A DNA stretch of 64,000 nucleotides from Apium graveolens. Its lineage: Eukaryota > Streptophyta > Magnoliopsida > Apiales > Apiaceae. The notes under the pieces were generated by a model. The model ran no database searches and was not told the origin of the DNA. It saw nothing but the letters and a program-made list of their open reading frames with translations. Below, one piece after another: positions 10,523 to 23,520 of this stretch. The position numbers and the translations under genes are program-made. The stretch lies in the NCBI RefSeq assembly GCF_009905375.1, contig NC_133653.1, positions 98,755,261-98,819,260 on the forward strand, in the 5' to 3' direction. Each line of letters begins with the position of its first letter. Within the stretch, counting starts at the first letter, position 1.

Positions 10523-12876
10523 TTAAGAATAATTGAGAATACCTAATTCACTTACCAACCTTGAAAAGGTGGATTCATCCAGTGGTTTGGTAAAAATATC
10601 TGCAAGCTGCTTCTCACTTGGAACAAAATGTAGTTCCACAATACCATTCATTACATGTTTCCTTATGAAGTGGTACTTGATGTCTATGTGCTTTATCCTT
10701 GAATGTTGTACTGGATTTTCAGTGATGGAAATTGCACTTGTATTATCACATAAAATAGGAATCCTTTCAACTTGTAGACCATAATCTAGCAATTGATTTT
10801 TCATCCATAAAATATGTGCACAGCAACTGCCAGCAGCAATGTATTCAGCTTCAGCTGTAGAAGTAGAAACTGAATTTTGCTTTTTACTGAACCAGGACAC
10901 AAGCTTGTTTCCTATAAATTGACAGGTTCCTGTTGTACTTTTTCTATCAATTCTACAACCTGCATAATCTACATCTGAATAACTAGTTAGATCAAAACCA
11001 GAATTTCTAGGGTACCAAATGCCAAGTTTTGGTGTTCCCTTGAGATATCTAAAAATTCTCTTAATAGCTACTAAGTGAGATTCTCTAGGATCAGCCTTAA
11101 ATCTAGCACATAAACATGTAGCAAATATTATATCTGGCCTACTAGCTGTTAAGTACAGAAGTGAGCCAACCATGCCCCTATATCTTGAAATATCCATAGA
11201 CTTTTCAGTAATGTTTAATTCAAGCTTAGTTGCAGTAGCCATGGGAGTTTTTGTAGATGTGCAATCCATTAGATCAAACTTCTTTAAAAGATCAAAAATA
11301 TATTTAGTTTGACTGATGAATATTCCATCACTAACTTGCTTAACTTGCAAACCAAGAAAGTAAGTTAATTCTCCCATCAATTTGGCAAACTTTTTGCAAA
11401 GTTTCTCATCTGTAGAGCCAAAAATAATGTCATCTACATAAATTCGAACAAGTATGCTAGAGCCATTAATATTTCTACAGAATAAAGTTTTATCTACAGT
11501 ACCTCTTGTGAAGTAGTTTTCCAAAAGGAACTTTGATAAAGTATCATACCAGGCTCTAGGTGCTTGCTTCAATCCATAAAATGCTTTCAAAAAATAATAG
11601 ACATGTTCTGGAAAATTTGGATCTTCAAAACAAGGAGGTTGACTGACATAGACTTCCTCCTCCAAATCTTCATTCAGAAATGCACTTTTGACATCCATTT
11701 GATAGACCTTGAAATTGGCATGGGCTGCATAGGCTAAGAAGATTCTGATGGCTTTAAGTCTTGCAACAGGAGCAAATGTTTCATCAAAATCTATTCCTTT
11801 TTGTTGACAATAGCCCTTAGCAACCAATCTGGCTTTATTCCTGACTACTATGCCATTCTCATCCATCTTGTTTCTGAATACCCATTTAGTGTCTATTGGA
11901 ATCTTTCCTTTAGGCTAGGGCACCAGCTTCCATACATTATTCCTTTAAAATTGGTTTAGCTCCTCCTGCATAGCTAAAATCCAATCAGGATCCAACAAAG
12001 CTTCTTATACCTTCTTTGGTTCTTCCTTGGAAAGAAAGCTGATGTATATACATTCTTCTTGAGTTGCTCTCCTGGTTTGAACTCTAGAAGAAACATCACC
12101 AATTATGAGCTCAAATGGGTGATCTTTTGTCCATTTCCTTTGTTGAGGTAGATTAGCTCTAGATGAAGAGGTCTCATTGTTATCTTGATGTGTGATTGGG
12201 TTTTGATTGTTAGAAACTCCCCCTGAGTTTTTGGATCTTTGATTTGAGAAAGGGGAACTTTCTACAGGTGATCTAATCTGATTTCCAGCTTCTTTTGATA
12301 ACTCGACGGATGATGAATTTAGAGTACCGACGGATGAAGCTGGTTGTCTCCCGACGGATAAGGCAGATTGTCTCCCGACGGATGAAACATTATGCAACTC
12401 GACAGATGTTGAGTTTTGTGGTTCATTGGTAGTGGATTTTTCTGCATTATCCTTTCATACTGTTTCTTGATCACTTTCATCATCACTGTCATCACTAACC
12501 ATCTCCACATTGTCGAATTTGAGGCTTTCATGGTAGTCTCTATCTTGTAGTCCTTCAATCTTTTTATCATCAAACACAACATGTATTGATTCCACAACAA
12601 TGTTGGTTCTTAGATTGTAGACTCTATATGCTTTACCAACAACATATCCAACAAAAATTCCTTCATCTGCTTTAGCATCAAACTTCCCATTTTGATCAGT
12701 TTGATTTCTCAGAATATAGCATTTGCAGCCAAAGACATGAAGAAAATTTAGAGTTGGCTTCTTGTTCTTGAACAATTGATAGGGAGTCATGCATCTTGCT
12801 TGATTAACCAGGGAAATATTCTGAGTGTAGCATGCAGTATTTACAGCTTCAGCCCAGAAATATGTTGGCAGTTTAT
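10523..12876 (-). pseudogene. pol of B, 3' part: integrase C-terminus, reverse transcriptase, RNase H
   Basis: On the minus strand the open stretch 11866-10523 covers most of a copia reverse transcriptase, including YVDDIIFGS, and an RNase H with ADYAGC-like, AEAEYIAAG and DNTSAI motifs. It ends at the same place as in A. Relative to A it lacks about nine residues (QSKYEMSMM) shortly after the YVDD box. Upstream, 12883-12005 holds the end of the integrase and a linker with the octamer cluster at 12299-12411, broken by frameshifts. The gene is cut at 12876 by the F1 solo LTR and continues at 16643. Confidence 0.88.
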
Positions 12877-15800
12877 GTAACACCCCCAGATCCGGGGTCG
12901 GGGATCCGGGTCGTCACGGTCTTTCTTTCCACAATATCACTTAACTTAATTAATAATAAATAACCTCATGTTGTGACCCTACACTAACATACACCACAAC
13001 CCGTTATAGTCTCAGAGATGAAATTGAAATAAGTACAAGTCCTTGAATCCACAATTTAAAAGTTATTACAACCCAAAATGATTCCTTGATAAGTTTACAG
13101 TTAATTGCCATTATCTTCCACAAGTTATAATTATACATAATTGGTTCCCAAAAGTAGAATGCCTGATCTACCAATAGATCTACCTCTGCAGCTATAACAG
13201 CTACAACATCAACAGGAAGACGCGGGACGCTTCCCACGTGCTTGCGCTGAGTCTGCTTGAGTCTGGCCATCTTTCCTAACTGTTGTTGTGTGATGAAAAA
13301 ATGAAGAGTGAGCATTACAGCTCGCAAGATAATATATAGTGTAAACAATAATGCAAGTATCTAAATGGATAACTTACTGGAAACCTTTATCAAGTGTAAG
13401 GTAATTACTTACTGGATATAAGCTTAAAGGAAGATGAAGTTACCAATTACTTCACTATACTTATACCATTTTATAAAACTACTTGAACTACCACTGTTCA
13501 AAGTATTATAGGTTTCAAAAGGTCATCCCATAGATGAGACCACAACTTGAGACTTCAATAGATTCAATCTTTGAAATATTATTGAATGAAATGAAGTTAC
13601 GAGATACTTTATTTAGTCCCGATATATATATATCCACATATATATCTCTTATACATTTCCTGGAAATCTCTGTTATGTAAAGTATGAACAGAGTTTGTAA
13701 CATCCAATGAATTTTGGAAAGGAAAAGAATTTTGGCATAAACCCGATATCTTGCTGATGAGGCAAAGATACCAATAAGTAACCTTTTCTACTGTAGATGG
13801 ATGAATTCCTCGCCGGTCATCACCCTGGCCGCATTAGGACCTCGCGCTAGACCATTACCCGGCAACTCACGCGTGGATGGACTGTCACCCAGCCTCTTAC
13901 ACCTTCATAGACCGTACCCCGGCCTGTCGCCTATGCCGACTCAATTAGATGGACTTACTTCCCGAACATTGGGCAAGTAATCAAATTGTTTTCTCAAAAC
14001 AGCAACCTCGTTGCGAATATAAAATACACCACAAAGCCGGATCCCTAAGATTTTTTGAGCGAATATTCAAGTCTCCTTCGAAAGGAAGATCTTAAATCTG
14101 GAAACGAGTTTTTGAGATCCGCTCTAACTTTTAAAAACATTTTGAAGACTCGAAAACATTTTTAAGAATGTTTGGAGTAATGCTGATTTAATAAAATAAA
14201 TCAGTCCCGATATATTTGAAAATATCTGAATATTATTATTTAAATAATATTCCCATAAGGATAATCCTTATAAAAATAATTGAAGTAAAAGTTTTAAAAG
14301 TCATACTTGAAACGAATATTAATAACCAAAGATATACTTATACGAAAGTATGATCTTTATTTGAATAATCGAAAATAAGTTTTATTATCGAAACATTATT
14401 CTTTAATAAAATAAAGAATATTATTTAGTAAATAAGCGGAGTCATAAGTCCTCGAATGAATATTCAAAATAATATTCATTAAATAAAATAAAGTTATCGA
14501 ATAAACATTATTCGATTAATAGTTTTAAAAACTATATCTAATATAAATATATATAATATACTCGGGAACATCGACTCCCGGTTTTAGAAAATATCCACCT
14601 TTGAGTCCCCTATACTAAGGGTATACGCAACTACTGCTTATCTCTAGCATAGGTATTATGCAATTATAAGCATTGGAATCAACAGATAAATATCAAGATT
14701 ACGAAATAGACATGCATATAAACCATATCAGCATGCTCCAATATATCGCAAGATTTGCTAATTAACCACCATGCATCTATCACAAGATAATGCATATACA
14801 TATATACATCACAACAACAGTATAACGGGTAGAAAACTTGCCTGAGCGACTGGGGGTGGTAAAAGTCCTGGGATGAGTCTGGTAACCTATAAACATCATA
14901 TAAGTTGGAATTAAACCAAAGTCGCTTAAGAATCTATACTTTAACCAATTAGACTCTAACGTTCGCTTTTGCGCTTAACGATTCACTTAAGTCGCTCGAG
15001 TACCCTCGGCTCCACCATTTTTAATAAATTAACCATTAAGAGTTTTAAGGCGATTCTTTTGCGAGTATCCTACCAACTATCTAACCCACTTTACATAATT
15101 GTTTCATAATCCAATTAGTCATTGATGGGCCTTAACCAATGTTTCAAAGTAAGGCGAGGGGTAATGTTTCGTTCGCGAAACGCCGTTACTTAAAACGGTC
15201 GTTTCTCCTAAAACGTACATCGGATTCAAGCGAACCACATATCAAAACGAAGCTCGTAACATGAACTATCTAATAATGGCAATGGTCAAAACCTAACAGT
15301 GAGTTCTCGGGTCCTAATGTTAAGAACAAAACAGTCTAAAGTAAATTGGACATTACAACGGCTATGTTTACGCGATTACCAAATTTTATCCTACTCCAAA
15401 TCAATCACAAATCAACCACAATTCAATCATACAACCAAACTCCATCCATACAATACTACAACAGCCCCAACAACTTGATATTTCCAAATTTATACTACTT
15501 CCCAAACATGAACTAAAAGCTTACTTAAGTTCTTTAACTAATCAACAAGATTTACAACTCCCAACACATCACAAAACCAACACATCTCTAAATACACAAT
15601 AATCAAGCTTCTCATGAACCATACCAAACACAAAAACTCTAAATATACTAAAGTAGGGCTAGGGTATGAGATTATACCTTCCTTGGCGAGTAAAAGTAAC
15701 TAAGGAGCTTGGAATCACCCTTGAAAGTCCTTACCAAAGCTTAATCTAAACAAAAACTCAAGAACAAAATTTCAAGTTCTTGAAAAACACTATTCATCCT

Positions 15801-16637
15801 CTTCTTCCATGAATTTTAGGAAGAGATTGTGAAGGAATTTGAAGCTTAAACTTATAGGATATCTATATCTATGCACAAGGAACCTTAGATAATTACCTCA
15901 CTAATTAATGAATCTTGGAACTTGGATTTGGGTTTTTCTTTTCTTGCAAAATGGAAAGGGGCCGAGAGCTTTGTTCTCCAAAATGAAAGTAAACTTTGTC
16001 TTTTTGGTGTTATGATTTGTTTGTTGGTTGTTTTTGCTTTTGTTTTAATTAATTACCTTTTAACCATGGTGATTTTTGTGTGGCTTGAAATCAACCACAC
16101 TTCCTTCCCTTTTTGGTCATGCTTAGGTCATCAATCTTATGTCATCTTCCCATGCTTGTCCTCTTCTTATTGGTTTGATGACATCATCCTCACTAACGTC
16201 TTTGATTAGCTCCTAATTACTTGGCTAATGACCGCTGATCTTTTATACGGTTCGCTTAACTTTCGTTTTCGTTTATCGTTTGAGGGATCATACCCGGGAT
16301 CTTATTACTTGGGTTTCCTTAACCTTTCTCAATACATTATATTCCTTTTATGATCCTCTCTTATAATCCTTGAATTTTAAATCCTTTTTATCCTGTTACC
16401 TTATACTCAATTCTTTCGATATCTGGTGGATTTTCGGGAAAAATCAAAGTGTTCGAATTTGGATTCTGACGATCTTTACATATACTTATATATCATATAG
16501 AGTACTAATAAGATCTCAGAATAACAATAAAAGAACCCCTACATAGTATGACATGAAAGTTTTCTTATTCAGCATAATCAGCAAAAACACTATTCATAAG
16601 GGTTACAAAAAAAGTTCAAAATTTTGGGGTTATTACA
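12877..16637 (-). mobile_element. F1: solo LTR of the F family (Ty3/gypsy)
   Basis: 3761 bp, TG...CA on the minus strand (TGTAATAACCCC to GGGGGTGTTACA), flanked by identical GTTTA at 12872-12876 and 16638-16642. It is similar end to end to the LTRs of F2 but clearly more diverged and about 0.5 kb shorter. With no interior and one LTR it is a classic solo LTR from recombination between the LTRs of one element. It interrupts B pol in the integrase. Confidence 0.93.
13004..13270 (-). pseudogene. LTR-embedded leader ORF, F1 copy
   Basis: Counterpart of the 62-codon ORF at 22117-22305. It starts MARLKQTQRKHVGSVPRL. Most residues match F2, but there are at least seven replacement differences and a small compensated indel after AFYF. 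The F2 stop is lost, so the frame runs on to 88 codons. Known differences are mainly replacements, which does not support purifying selection in this copy. Confidence 0.5.
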
Positions 16638-16642
16638 GTTTA

Positions 16643-17609
16643 GATTCTTCAAGCATTGTCCTGGCAGCTTCAATAAGTGATCTGTTCTTTCTTTCCACTA
16701 CTCCATTCTGTTGTGGAGTTCTTGCTGCTGAAAACTCATGCAAAATCCCATTTTCCTCACAAAATGCTCTCATGACAGAATTCTTGAACTCAGTTCCATT
16801 GTCACTCCTGATTCTTCTAACCTTGAAATCAGGATGATTATTGACTTGCCTTATGTGATTGATGATAATTTCACTAGCCTCATCTTTAGACTTTAGGAAA
16901 CATGTCCAAGAGAACTTTGAGAAATCATCTACAATTACTAGGCAAAATCTTTTCCTTGAGATGGACAACACATTGACTGGTACAAACAAATCCATGTGTA
17001 GCAGTTGCAAAGGTTCTTCAATTGTTGAATCAAGTTTCTTTCTGAATGATGCTTTGATCTGCTTTCCCTTTTGGAAGGCATCACACAATCCATCCTTAGA
17101 AAACTCCACTAGAGGAATGCCTCTAACCAGTTCTTTCTTTACTAGCTCATTCATGGTCTTGAAGTTTAGATGGGATAGCTTCTTGTGCCATAGCAACTTT
17201 CATCCTGACTTGCTTTACTGAGAAGACAAGTAACAGATTCTGCATTAGATGAGTTAAAATCAGATAGGTACACATTTCCTTTCCTCACACCAGTGAGAAC
17301 CACTTTGTTGCTTCTTTTGTTAGTCACAACACAGGCTTCTGAGTTGAAGGTTACTGAATTGCCTTTATCACAAAGCTGGTTGATACTCAACAAGTTGTGT
17401 TTGAGACCATCCACTAAGGCAACCTCCTCAATGATGACATTGTCCTTTGAAATCAAGCCATATCCCACAGTATAACCCTTGCTATCATCTCCAAAAGTAA
17501 TACTCGGGCCAGCTCTCTCCTTGAACTCTGTGAGCAGGGTAGAATCACCAGTCATGTGTCTTGAACAACCACTATCCAAGTACCATAGATTCTTTCTGTT
17601 TCCCTGCAC
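16643..17609 (-). pseudogene. pol of B, 5' part: protease, GAG-pre-integrase and integrase core
   Basis: The frame opens around 17604 with QGNRKNLWYLDSGCSRHMTG, the aspartic protease DSG box of copia. The GAG-pre-integrase histidines (LWHKKLSHLNF) follow, then the integrase core with HMDLF, RSDNGTEF and NGVVERKN supplying the D, D and E. The second cysteine of the usual zinc-binding pair is replaced (CDAFQKGK, where A has CDACQKGK), and a frameshift near 17170-17200 joins two open stretches. It is cut by F1 at 16642 and continues at 12876. Confidence 0.88.
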
Positions 17610-17623
17610 CCATCAAAATCAAA

Positions 17624-18224
17624 TCAAGTTGATTTTGGTACCCAAGTTTCCTTGGGTCCTGCCTTGTTAGCTTTCTTTTTCTGTTTCTTAGGCTTTATCT
17701 CATTTGGCTTGGGGATATCAGATTCATCCTTAGTCATTTGAGTTGGGCCTTTGAAACCATTCATTGCAACAAAATTATCATGCATATTATAATTAACAGG
17801 GAATGGCATGCTATTAGTGGACATGTTATTCCAGTAAAGCATGCTAAATGTCATTTGTGGCATACTAAATGCAGCATAATAAGGATTAGGTGCAAATGGC
17901 ATATTAGCAAACTATGCATTCATATTCTGTGTAGGCATAACATTCATAGGCATGGGAGGCATGGCATTCATGTTGGGAGAGTGAGGTGGCACAAACATGG
18001 AAGTAGGCATGGAAGATTTGCAATTAACAGACAAATGATTTACACTACCACACTTGACACAGATTTTTCTTGGAGTATATTTATTAGGTGTGTAGTTATT
18101 GTGTTTGTTAATTCCTACTTTACCATTTCTATTATTTTTCTTTTTAGCCTCTGTTTTAACCTCAATCTTTTCAAGCCTGTCACTTAATTGTTTGGCAGTC
18201 ATGTGACCAACATTAGCCATTTTC
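17624..18224 (-). pseudogene. gag of B, 3' part with second zinc knuckle
   Basis: Begins ANVGHMT next to the F2 insertion and contains the knuckle CVKCGSVNHLSVNC. A Met/Pro/Asn-rich stretch and a basic tail ending WVPKST follow. The stop is at the same place as in A, so it is the true gag terminator. One substitution stop lies near 17905. The 5' part of the gene is at 32395-34192. Confidence 0.85.
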
Positions 18225-20462
18225 TGTAATAACCCCAATTTTTGGGAAATTTTTGAAACCCTTATGAATAGTGTTTTTGATGAATGAGAAAACTTTTCAT
18301 GCCACACTATGTAGGGGTTCTGTTATTGATCTTCTGGGATATTATTAGTACTCTATGTGGTATATAAGTGTATGTAAAGATCGTCAGAATCCAATTCCGA
18401 ACACTTGGATTTTTCCCGGAACTCCACTAGATACGGAAAGAATTGAGAAAAAGGTAACAGGATAAAAAGGATTTAAATTAAAGGATTATAAGAGAGGATC
18501 ATAAAAGGAATACAATATATTGAGAAAGGTTAAGGGAACCTAAGTAATAAGATCCCGGGTATGATCCCTCAAACGATAAACGAGAACGAAAGTTAAGCGA
18601 ACCGTATAACAGATCAGCGGTCATTAGGAAAACAATTAGGAAGTTAATCAAAGGGATTAGAGTGAGTGATGTCACCCAACCAATGAGAGGAGGACAAAGA
18701 GGGAAGGATGACATCACAACATGACACAAGCATGACATGGGAAGGAAGGAGGTGTGGTTGAATGAGAACCACACAAACTCAAGGGCAACAAGGTAATTAA
18801 CTAAATCAAACACAAAAACAAGCCAACCAAGCCAAGAAAAATCATTTTTCATCAACATCAAAAAGCAACCAAGGCATGGTTTATCTTTGCTCTCGGCTTT
18901 TTACTATTCAAAAGGCAAGGAAATTCAAAAATCAAAGATCCAAGCTTCCTAAATTGGTGAGTTAATTCCCTAATCATCTTCATGCTTAGTTAGGGCTATA
19001 TCATGAGTTTAAGCCATCAATTCCTTCTCCATCTTCTTCATTTAATCAAAGAAGAAGACTATGAATAGTGTTTTCAAGTTTTTAACTTGAAATTTTTCTT
19101 GTTTTCCTTGAAGATCCAAGCATTCCTAAGACTTCTCAAAGCTTCTTAAGGCTTCCTAGCTCCTCCCACCACTTCAAGGAAGGTATATCATCTCCAAACC
19201 CTAGATTCCTATGTATTATAAGATGATTTTGATTAGTACGGTGATATTGTAGCTTGGTGTTGTGATTTAGAGTTTGGGATTTGAAATGGTATTGAATTGG
19301 AATGGTAAATGTTGTTGTTTTGATTAAAAGAACTTAAGAATGGTTAAAGTTAAGCTTAGGCATAAGTATGAATGTTAAAATTGAATTGGTTGGGGTTGTT
19401 ATGATGTGATAAGGATGGATGTTGGTTGTATGTTGGATTTGAGGTTGAATTGGGTTGGTTTTGAATGGTTTAAAATTGGGAAATCGCGTAAACATAGCCG
19501 TCGTAACGTCCGATTTTCTTTAGACTGTTTTTGTGCATAACATTAGGACCCGAGAACCCCCTGCTAGATTATGACCATTGCCATGTTTAGATAGCTCATG
19601 TTACGAGCTTCGTTTTGATATGTAGTTCGTTCGATTCCGATGCACGGTTTAGAAGAAAAGACCGTTTCAAGTAACGGCGTTTCGCGAACGAAACTTTTCC
19701 CCTCGCCTTACTTTGAAACATAGGTTAAAGACCAAAAAGGGTTAATTAATGTATGAAACATTTATGGTAAGTGTGTTAGGCAGTTGGTAAGACACTCGCG
19801 AAGGAATCGCTTTAAAACTCGTAAAGGTTAAATTATTAAAAATGGTGGAGCCGAGGGTACCCGAGTGACTTAAGCGAATCAGTAAGCGCAAAACAAGCGT
19901 TAGAGTCTAAGTTAGTTAAAGAATAGATTTACAAGTGACTTTGGTTTAATTCCAACTTACTTATTGTTTATAGGTTACCAGACTCGTCCCGAGCCATTCT
20001 TAACCCCCAGTCGCTCAGGCAAGTTTTCTACCCGTTATAACTGTTATTGTGATGAATATATGTATTTGCATTATCTTGCGATAGATGCATGTTGGTTAAT
20101 TAGCAAATGTTGCAATATATTGAAGCATGCTGCTATGGTATATATATATGCATGCCTGTTTCGTATTCTTTCCATATATATCTGTTGTTTCAGTTGATAA
20201 TACCTATGCTAGAGGATAGCGGTAATTTGCATATACCCTTAGTACAGGGACCCAAAAGTGAAAATATTTTCTAAAACCGGGAGTCGAGGATCCCGAGTAG
20301 ATTTTGAATATCTGGATATAAATATATATATACTTATATATATATATGGTCATAGTTTTCAAAACTATTAATCGAATAAGGTTTATTCGATAACTTTAAC
20401 TTTATTTTATTATTGAATATTATTTCGAATATTATTCGAAGGCGTATGACTCCTTTATATTA

Positions 20463-20800
20463 AATGAATATTATTTTGAATATTCATTCAAGGACTTATG
20501 ACTCCTTTTATTTTATTAATGAATATTATTTTGAATATTCATTCGAGGACTTATGACTCCTTTTATTTTATTAATGAATATTATTTTGAATATTCATTCA
20601 AGGACTTATGACTCCTTTTATTTTATTAATGAATATTATTTTGAATATTCATTCGAGGACTTATGACTCCTTTTATTTTATTATCTGAATATTATTTGAA
20701 TATTCATTCGAGGGCTTATGACTCAGTTTATATGGTTTAATGAATATTTTTGAATATTCATTTGAGGATCTATGACTCCGATTATTTGCTGAGATTTGTT
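20463..20800. repeat. 55-bp tandem repeat in F LTR (5' copy)
   Basis: Units containing TGAATATT, ATTCATTC and GGACTTATGACTCC start near 20463, 20518, 20573 and 20628, followed by decayed units to about 20800. Each unit has a short palindrome (GAATATTATTTTGAATATTC). Position in deep U3 suggests an enhancer-like or purely expansion-prone array. Confidence 0.9.
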
Positions 20801-22042
20801 CTTTATTTTATTAAAGAATAAGGTATAAATAATCAAACTTATTTTCGATTATTCAAATAAAGATAGTACTTTCATATAAGTATATCTTTGGTTATTTAAT
20901 ACTCGTTTCAAGTATAAGTTTTAATACTTTTACTTCAATTATTTTTATAAAGATTATTCTTTATGGGAATATTATTTAAATAATAATATTCAGTCATTTT
21001 TTAAATATTCTGGGGACTGATTTACTTCATTAAATCAGCTTTACTCCAAACACTCTATAAAGTGTTTTCGAGTCTTCAAAATGATTTTTAAAAGATAGAG
21101 CGGATCCCAAAACTCATTTTTATATTTAAGATCTTCCTTTTAAGGGGATTTAAATACTCGCTCAAAACCTGAGGGATCCGGCTCTATGGTGTGTTTTATA
21201 TTCGCAACAAGGTTGTTGTTTTGTTAAATGAATTGATTACTTACCCAACACTCGGGAAGTAAAATTCTTGGAACAAGTTAATCCATTAACAGGCATCGCC
21301 TGGGAAATATCGGTGAGTTTTCCTTTCCAACTAGATACGACTTCTTGGTGGAGCCGTATCAACAAGTTCTACTTGGGGAAAGGGGGAACGAGCTTTACGT
21401 TTCAGAGTCATGGATTTCATCTGAACTAGGAGTGGCGTAAGTGGTCGAGTGGCGCCGGCCTAGCCTTATTATATTGGCCCAAATGGCCTGGAAGTTCCGC
21501 TAAGGCGGTCCATTCCTTAGGAGTTCAGTGTTCGGTTGACAAGTAAATCCGACAGGTTCTCCTCTACATGTAGAAAATGGTGGGGTTGTACTACTACGAC
21601 TGATCATCGTAAGTGGTCTTCCTGGCGCGGCAAACTCCCGTAATGAGTTCATCATCCATTTGGATAATTCTGCAACACTACCCGTAGCATTTCGATCGAA
21701 AGGCTACTAATGGGTGGTTGCCGAAGCATTGACAGGGTCAAACATTTTTATTGGTGTATCCATTGAATGAAGTATCTCGTAACTTCATTTCTTTTCAAAA
21801 TATTTCAAAGATCAAATATTTTCAAGTTTTATTTGTGGTCTCATCTATGGGATGACCTCGTGAATCTTATTATACTTCGAACAGTAGTAGTTCAAGTAGA
21901 TTTCTAAAAAAAAATGGTATAAGTATAGTGAAGTAATTGGTAACTTCATCTTCTTTTAAAACTTATATCCAGTAAGTAATTACCTTACTCATGATAAAGA
22001 ATTCTAGTAAGTATCCATTTAGATACTTGTATTATTGTTATC

Positions 22043-22052
22043 ACTATATATT
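22043..22052 (+). promoter_or_regulatory. Putative TATA box of F2 5' LTR
   Basis: CTATATATTA lies about 70 bases before the ATG of the LTR ORF. The same sequence and spacing occur in the 3' LTR, in F1 and in the partial copy near 62370. By normal spacing, transcription would start about 40 bases before that ATG. No transcript evidence. Confidence 0.5.
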
Positions 22053-22116
22053 ATCTTGCGAGCTGTAAGGCTCACTCTTGCTTTATTTCTTCATCACACA
22101 ACAACAGTTAGGAAAG

Positions 22117-22305
22117 ATGGCCAGACTCCAGCAGACCCAGCGCAAGCGCGTGGGAAGCGTCCCGCGTCTTCCCGATGATGTTGTGGCTGCTATAGCTGCA
22201 GAGGTAGATCCATTGGTAGATCAGGCATTCTATTTTGAGAATCAAATTATGTATAATTATAACTTGTGGCAGATAATGGCAATTAACTGTAAATTTATCA
22301 AGTAA
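22117..22305 (+). CDS. Short ORF in the R/U5 part of the F LTR
   Basis: 62 codons starting at ATG 22117 (context AAAGATGGC, favourable in plants). The N-terminus is basic (MARLQQTQRKRVGSVPRL), followed by an acidic-hydrophobic helix-like stretch and an aromatic, Asn-rich tail. It would be the first ATG of the genomic RNA if the TATA box at 22043 is used. Identical copies occur in both F2 LTRs, and related ones in F1 and at 62231-62307. I recognise no family. It could be a translated leader peptide, an upstream ORF limiting gag translation, or chance. Differences between copies include many replacements, so coding constraint is not proven. Confidence 0.4.
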   Translation: MARLQQTQRKRVGSVPRLPDDVVAAIAAEVDPLVDQAFYFENQIMYNYNLWQIMAINCKFIK

Positions 22306-22514
22306 TCATTTTGGGTTGTAATAACTTTTAAATTGTGGATTCAAAGACTTGTACTTATTTAAATTTCATCTCTGAGACTATAACGGGTTGTGGTGTGTGT
22401 TAGTGTGGGGTCACAGCATAAGGTTATTATTATTAATTAAGTGAAGTGATATTGTGGAGAGAAAGACCGTGACGACCCGGATCCCCGACCCCGGATCTGG
22501 GGGTGTTACAGAAA

Positions 22515-22526
22515 TGGTATCAGAGC
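22515..22526 (+). promoter_or_regulatory. Primer-binding site of F2
   Basis: TGGTATCAGAGC, complementary to the 3' end of initiator tRNA-Met, four bases after the 5' LTR. Confidence 0.95.
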
Positions 22527-22999
22527 TAAGCGTTATAAACCTCAGAGATGATGGGACGTTAAGATAATAAGTTCACTAAGATAATAAGAACTCTTGCCAA
22601 GTTCATAGTCGGACTACCTAACGTAGTACTGACAGTTAAAACCCTTATGGGAACCCTTATAAATATAGCGATAGAAGCGTAGTTCGTTATCGTATATAGT
22701 AGCGGGACTCCGAACCCTGAGGTTGAGGAGCAACAACGCGATGATGTTTTATTACTCATTGGAGATCAGATTATGGATCCGATAGAGCGTCCTAACGCAG
22801 GACCGGATGATGTTGATATTGAGGATGTAGCGGTTGAGGAGGTTGTCCTAGAAGGGAAAGTTGTTGAGGAGGATCCCATGGAGGATCCTGACAAGATTGG
22901 ATAAAGGACCACTGATGAATTGATGACCATGGTTAGGTCGACTACCAGAGGTAGGATTGGTCGGTCACTACCAGAGGTTCGTTCAAGTTTGTAAAGATA

Positions 23000-23520
23000 G
23001 TAGCCCCTTTAACGCGGCTTACTCATAAGACTGAGAAGTTCGAATAGGCAGAGAAATGCGAGAACAGCTTTTAAGAACTGAAGCAAAGGTTGGTGACGGC
23101 CCCTATGTTGGCGTTGCCGGAGGGAAAAAGGAGATTTTGTGAAGTGTAGTGACGCTTCGCACAAGTGCTTAGGTTGCGTGCTTATGCAGCACGGTAAGGA
23201 AATCGCGTACATGTCAAGACAATTAAGGTAATATGAAATTCGATATCCCCGCCCATGAGCTTAGGCTCGTGGAAATAGTTTTACCCTAAAGATTGGAGGC
23301 ACTACTTGTATGGAGAGAAGTGCGAGAATTACCTAAGCCATAAGTGCTCTAGTACATTTTCACGTAGAAAGAGCTCAACATATGCCAGAGGAGGCAGTTA
23401 GAGCTAATCAAGAATAATGATTGGGAGATTCTGTATCATTCGGGGAAAGCCAATGTGGTGGCTGATGCCCTTAGTAAAAAGGAGAGACTCAAGATGATAA
23501 TGTCTTTGGGAAAGTTTATA
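23000..23520 (+). pseudogene. F2 reverse transcriptase/RNase H fragment lying upstream of gag
   Basis: Broken frames encode recognisable Ty3/gypsy RNase H text. An ELKQRLVTAPMLALPEGK-like block (about 23075-23130) comes first, then [24 protein letters not shown] text (about 23168-23230). LIKNNDWEILYHSGKANVV and ADALSKKERL follow near 23400-23490. These correspond to 43740-44200 of element E. In a normal element this lies after the polymerase domain, but here it precedes the gag fragment at 24000, so the interior is permuted or carries a displaced piece. An acidic stretch at 22790-22900 just upstream is unidentified. Confidence 0.75.

Larger units (their letters stand above)
18225..22510 (+). 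repeat. 5' LTR of F2
   Basis: 4286 bp, TGTAATAACCCC to GGGGGTGTTACA. It contains a 55-bp tandem repeat (20463-20800), a TATA-like box (22043-22052) and a 62-codon ORF (22117-22305). The U3 is very long and the downstream R/U5 short if that TATA box is used. Confidence 0.95.

Noticed and set aside
18499..18861. 120-codon minus-strand ORF in F LTR, repeated at 28320-28682 and partly kept in F1 (15922-16209, plus)
   Set aside because: It is antisense to the LTR, hydrophobic because the DNA is T-rich, changes reading in F1, and is repeated only because the LTR is repeated.
19964..20197. 77-codon plus-strand ORF in the F LTR, repeated at 29782
   Set aside because: Cys/Tyr-rich translation of AT-rich U3 with no start context or conservation beyond the LTR pair.
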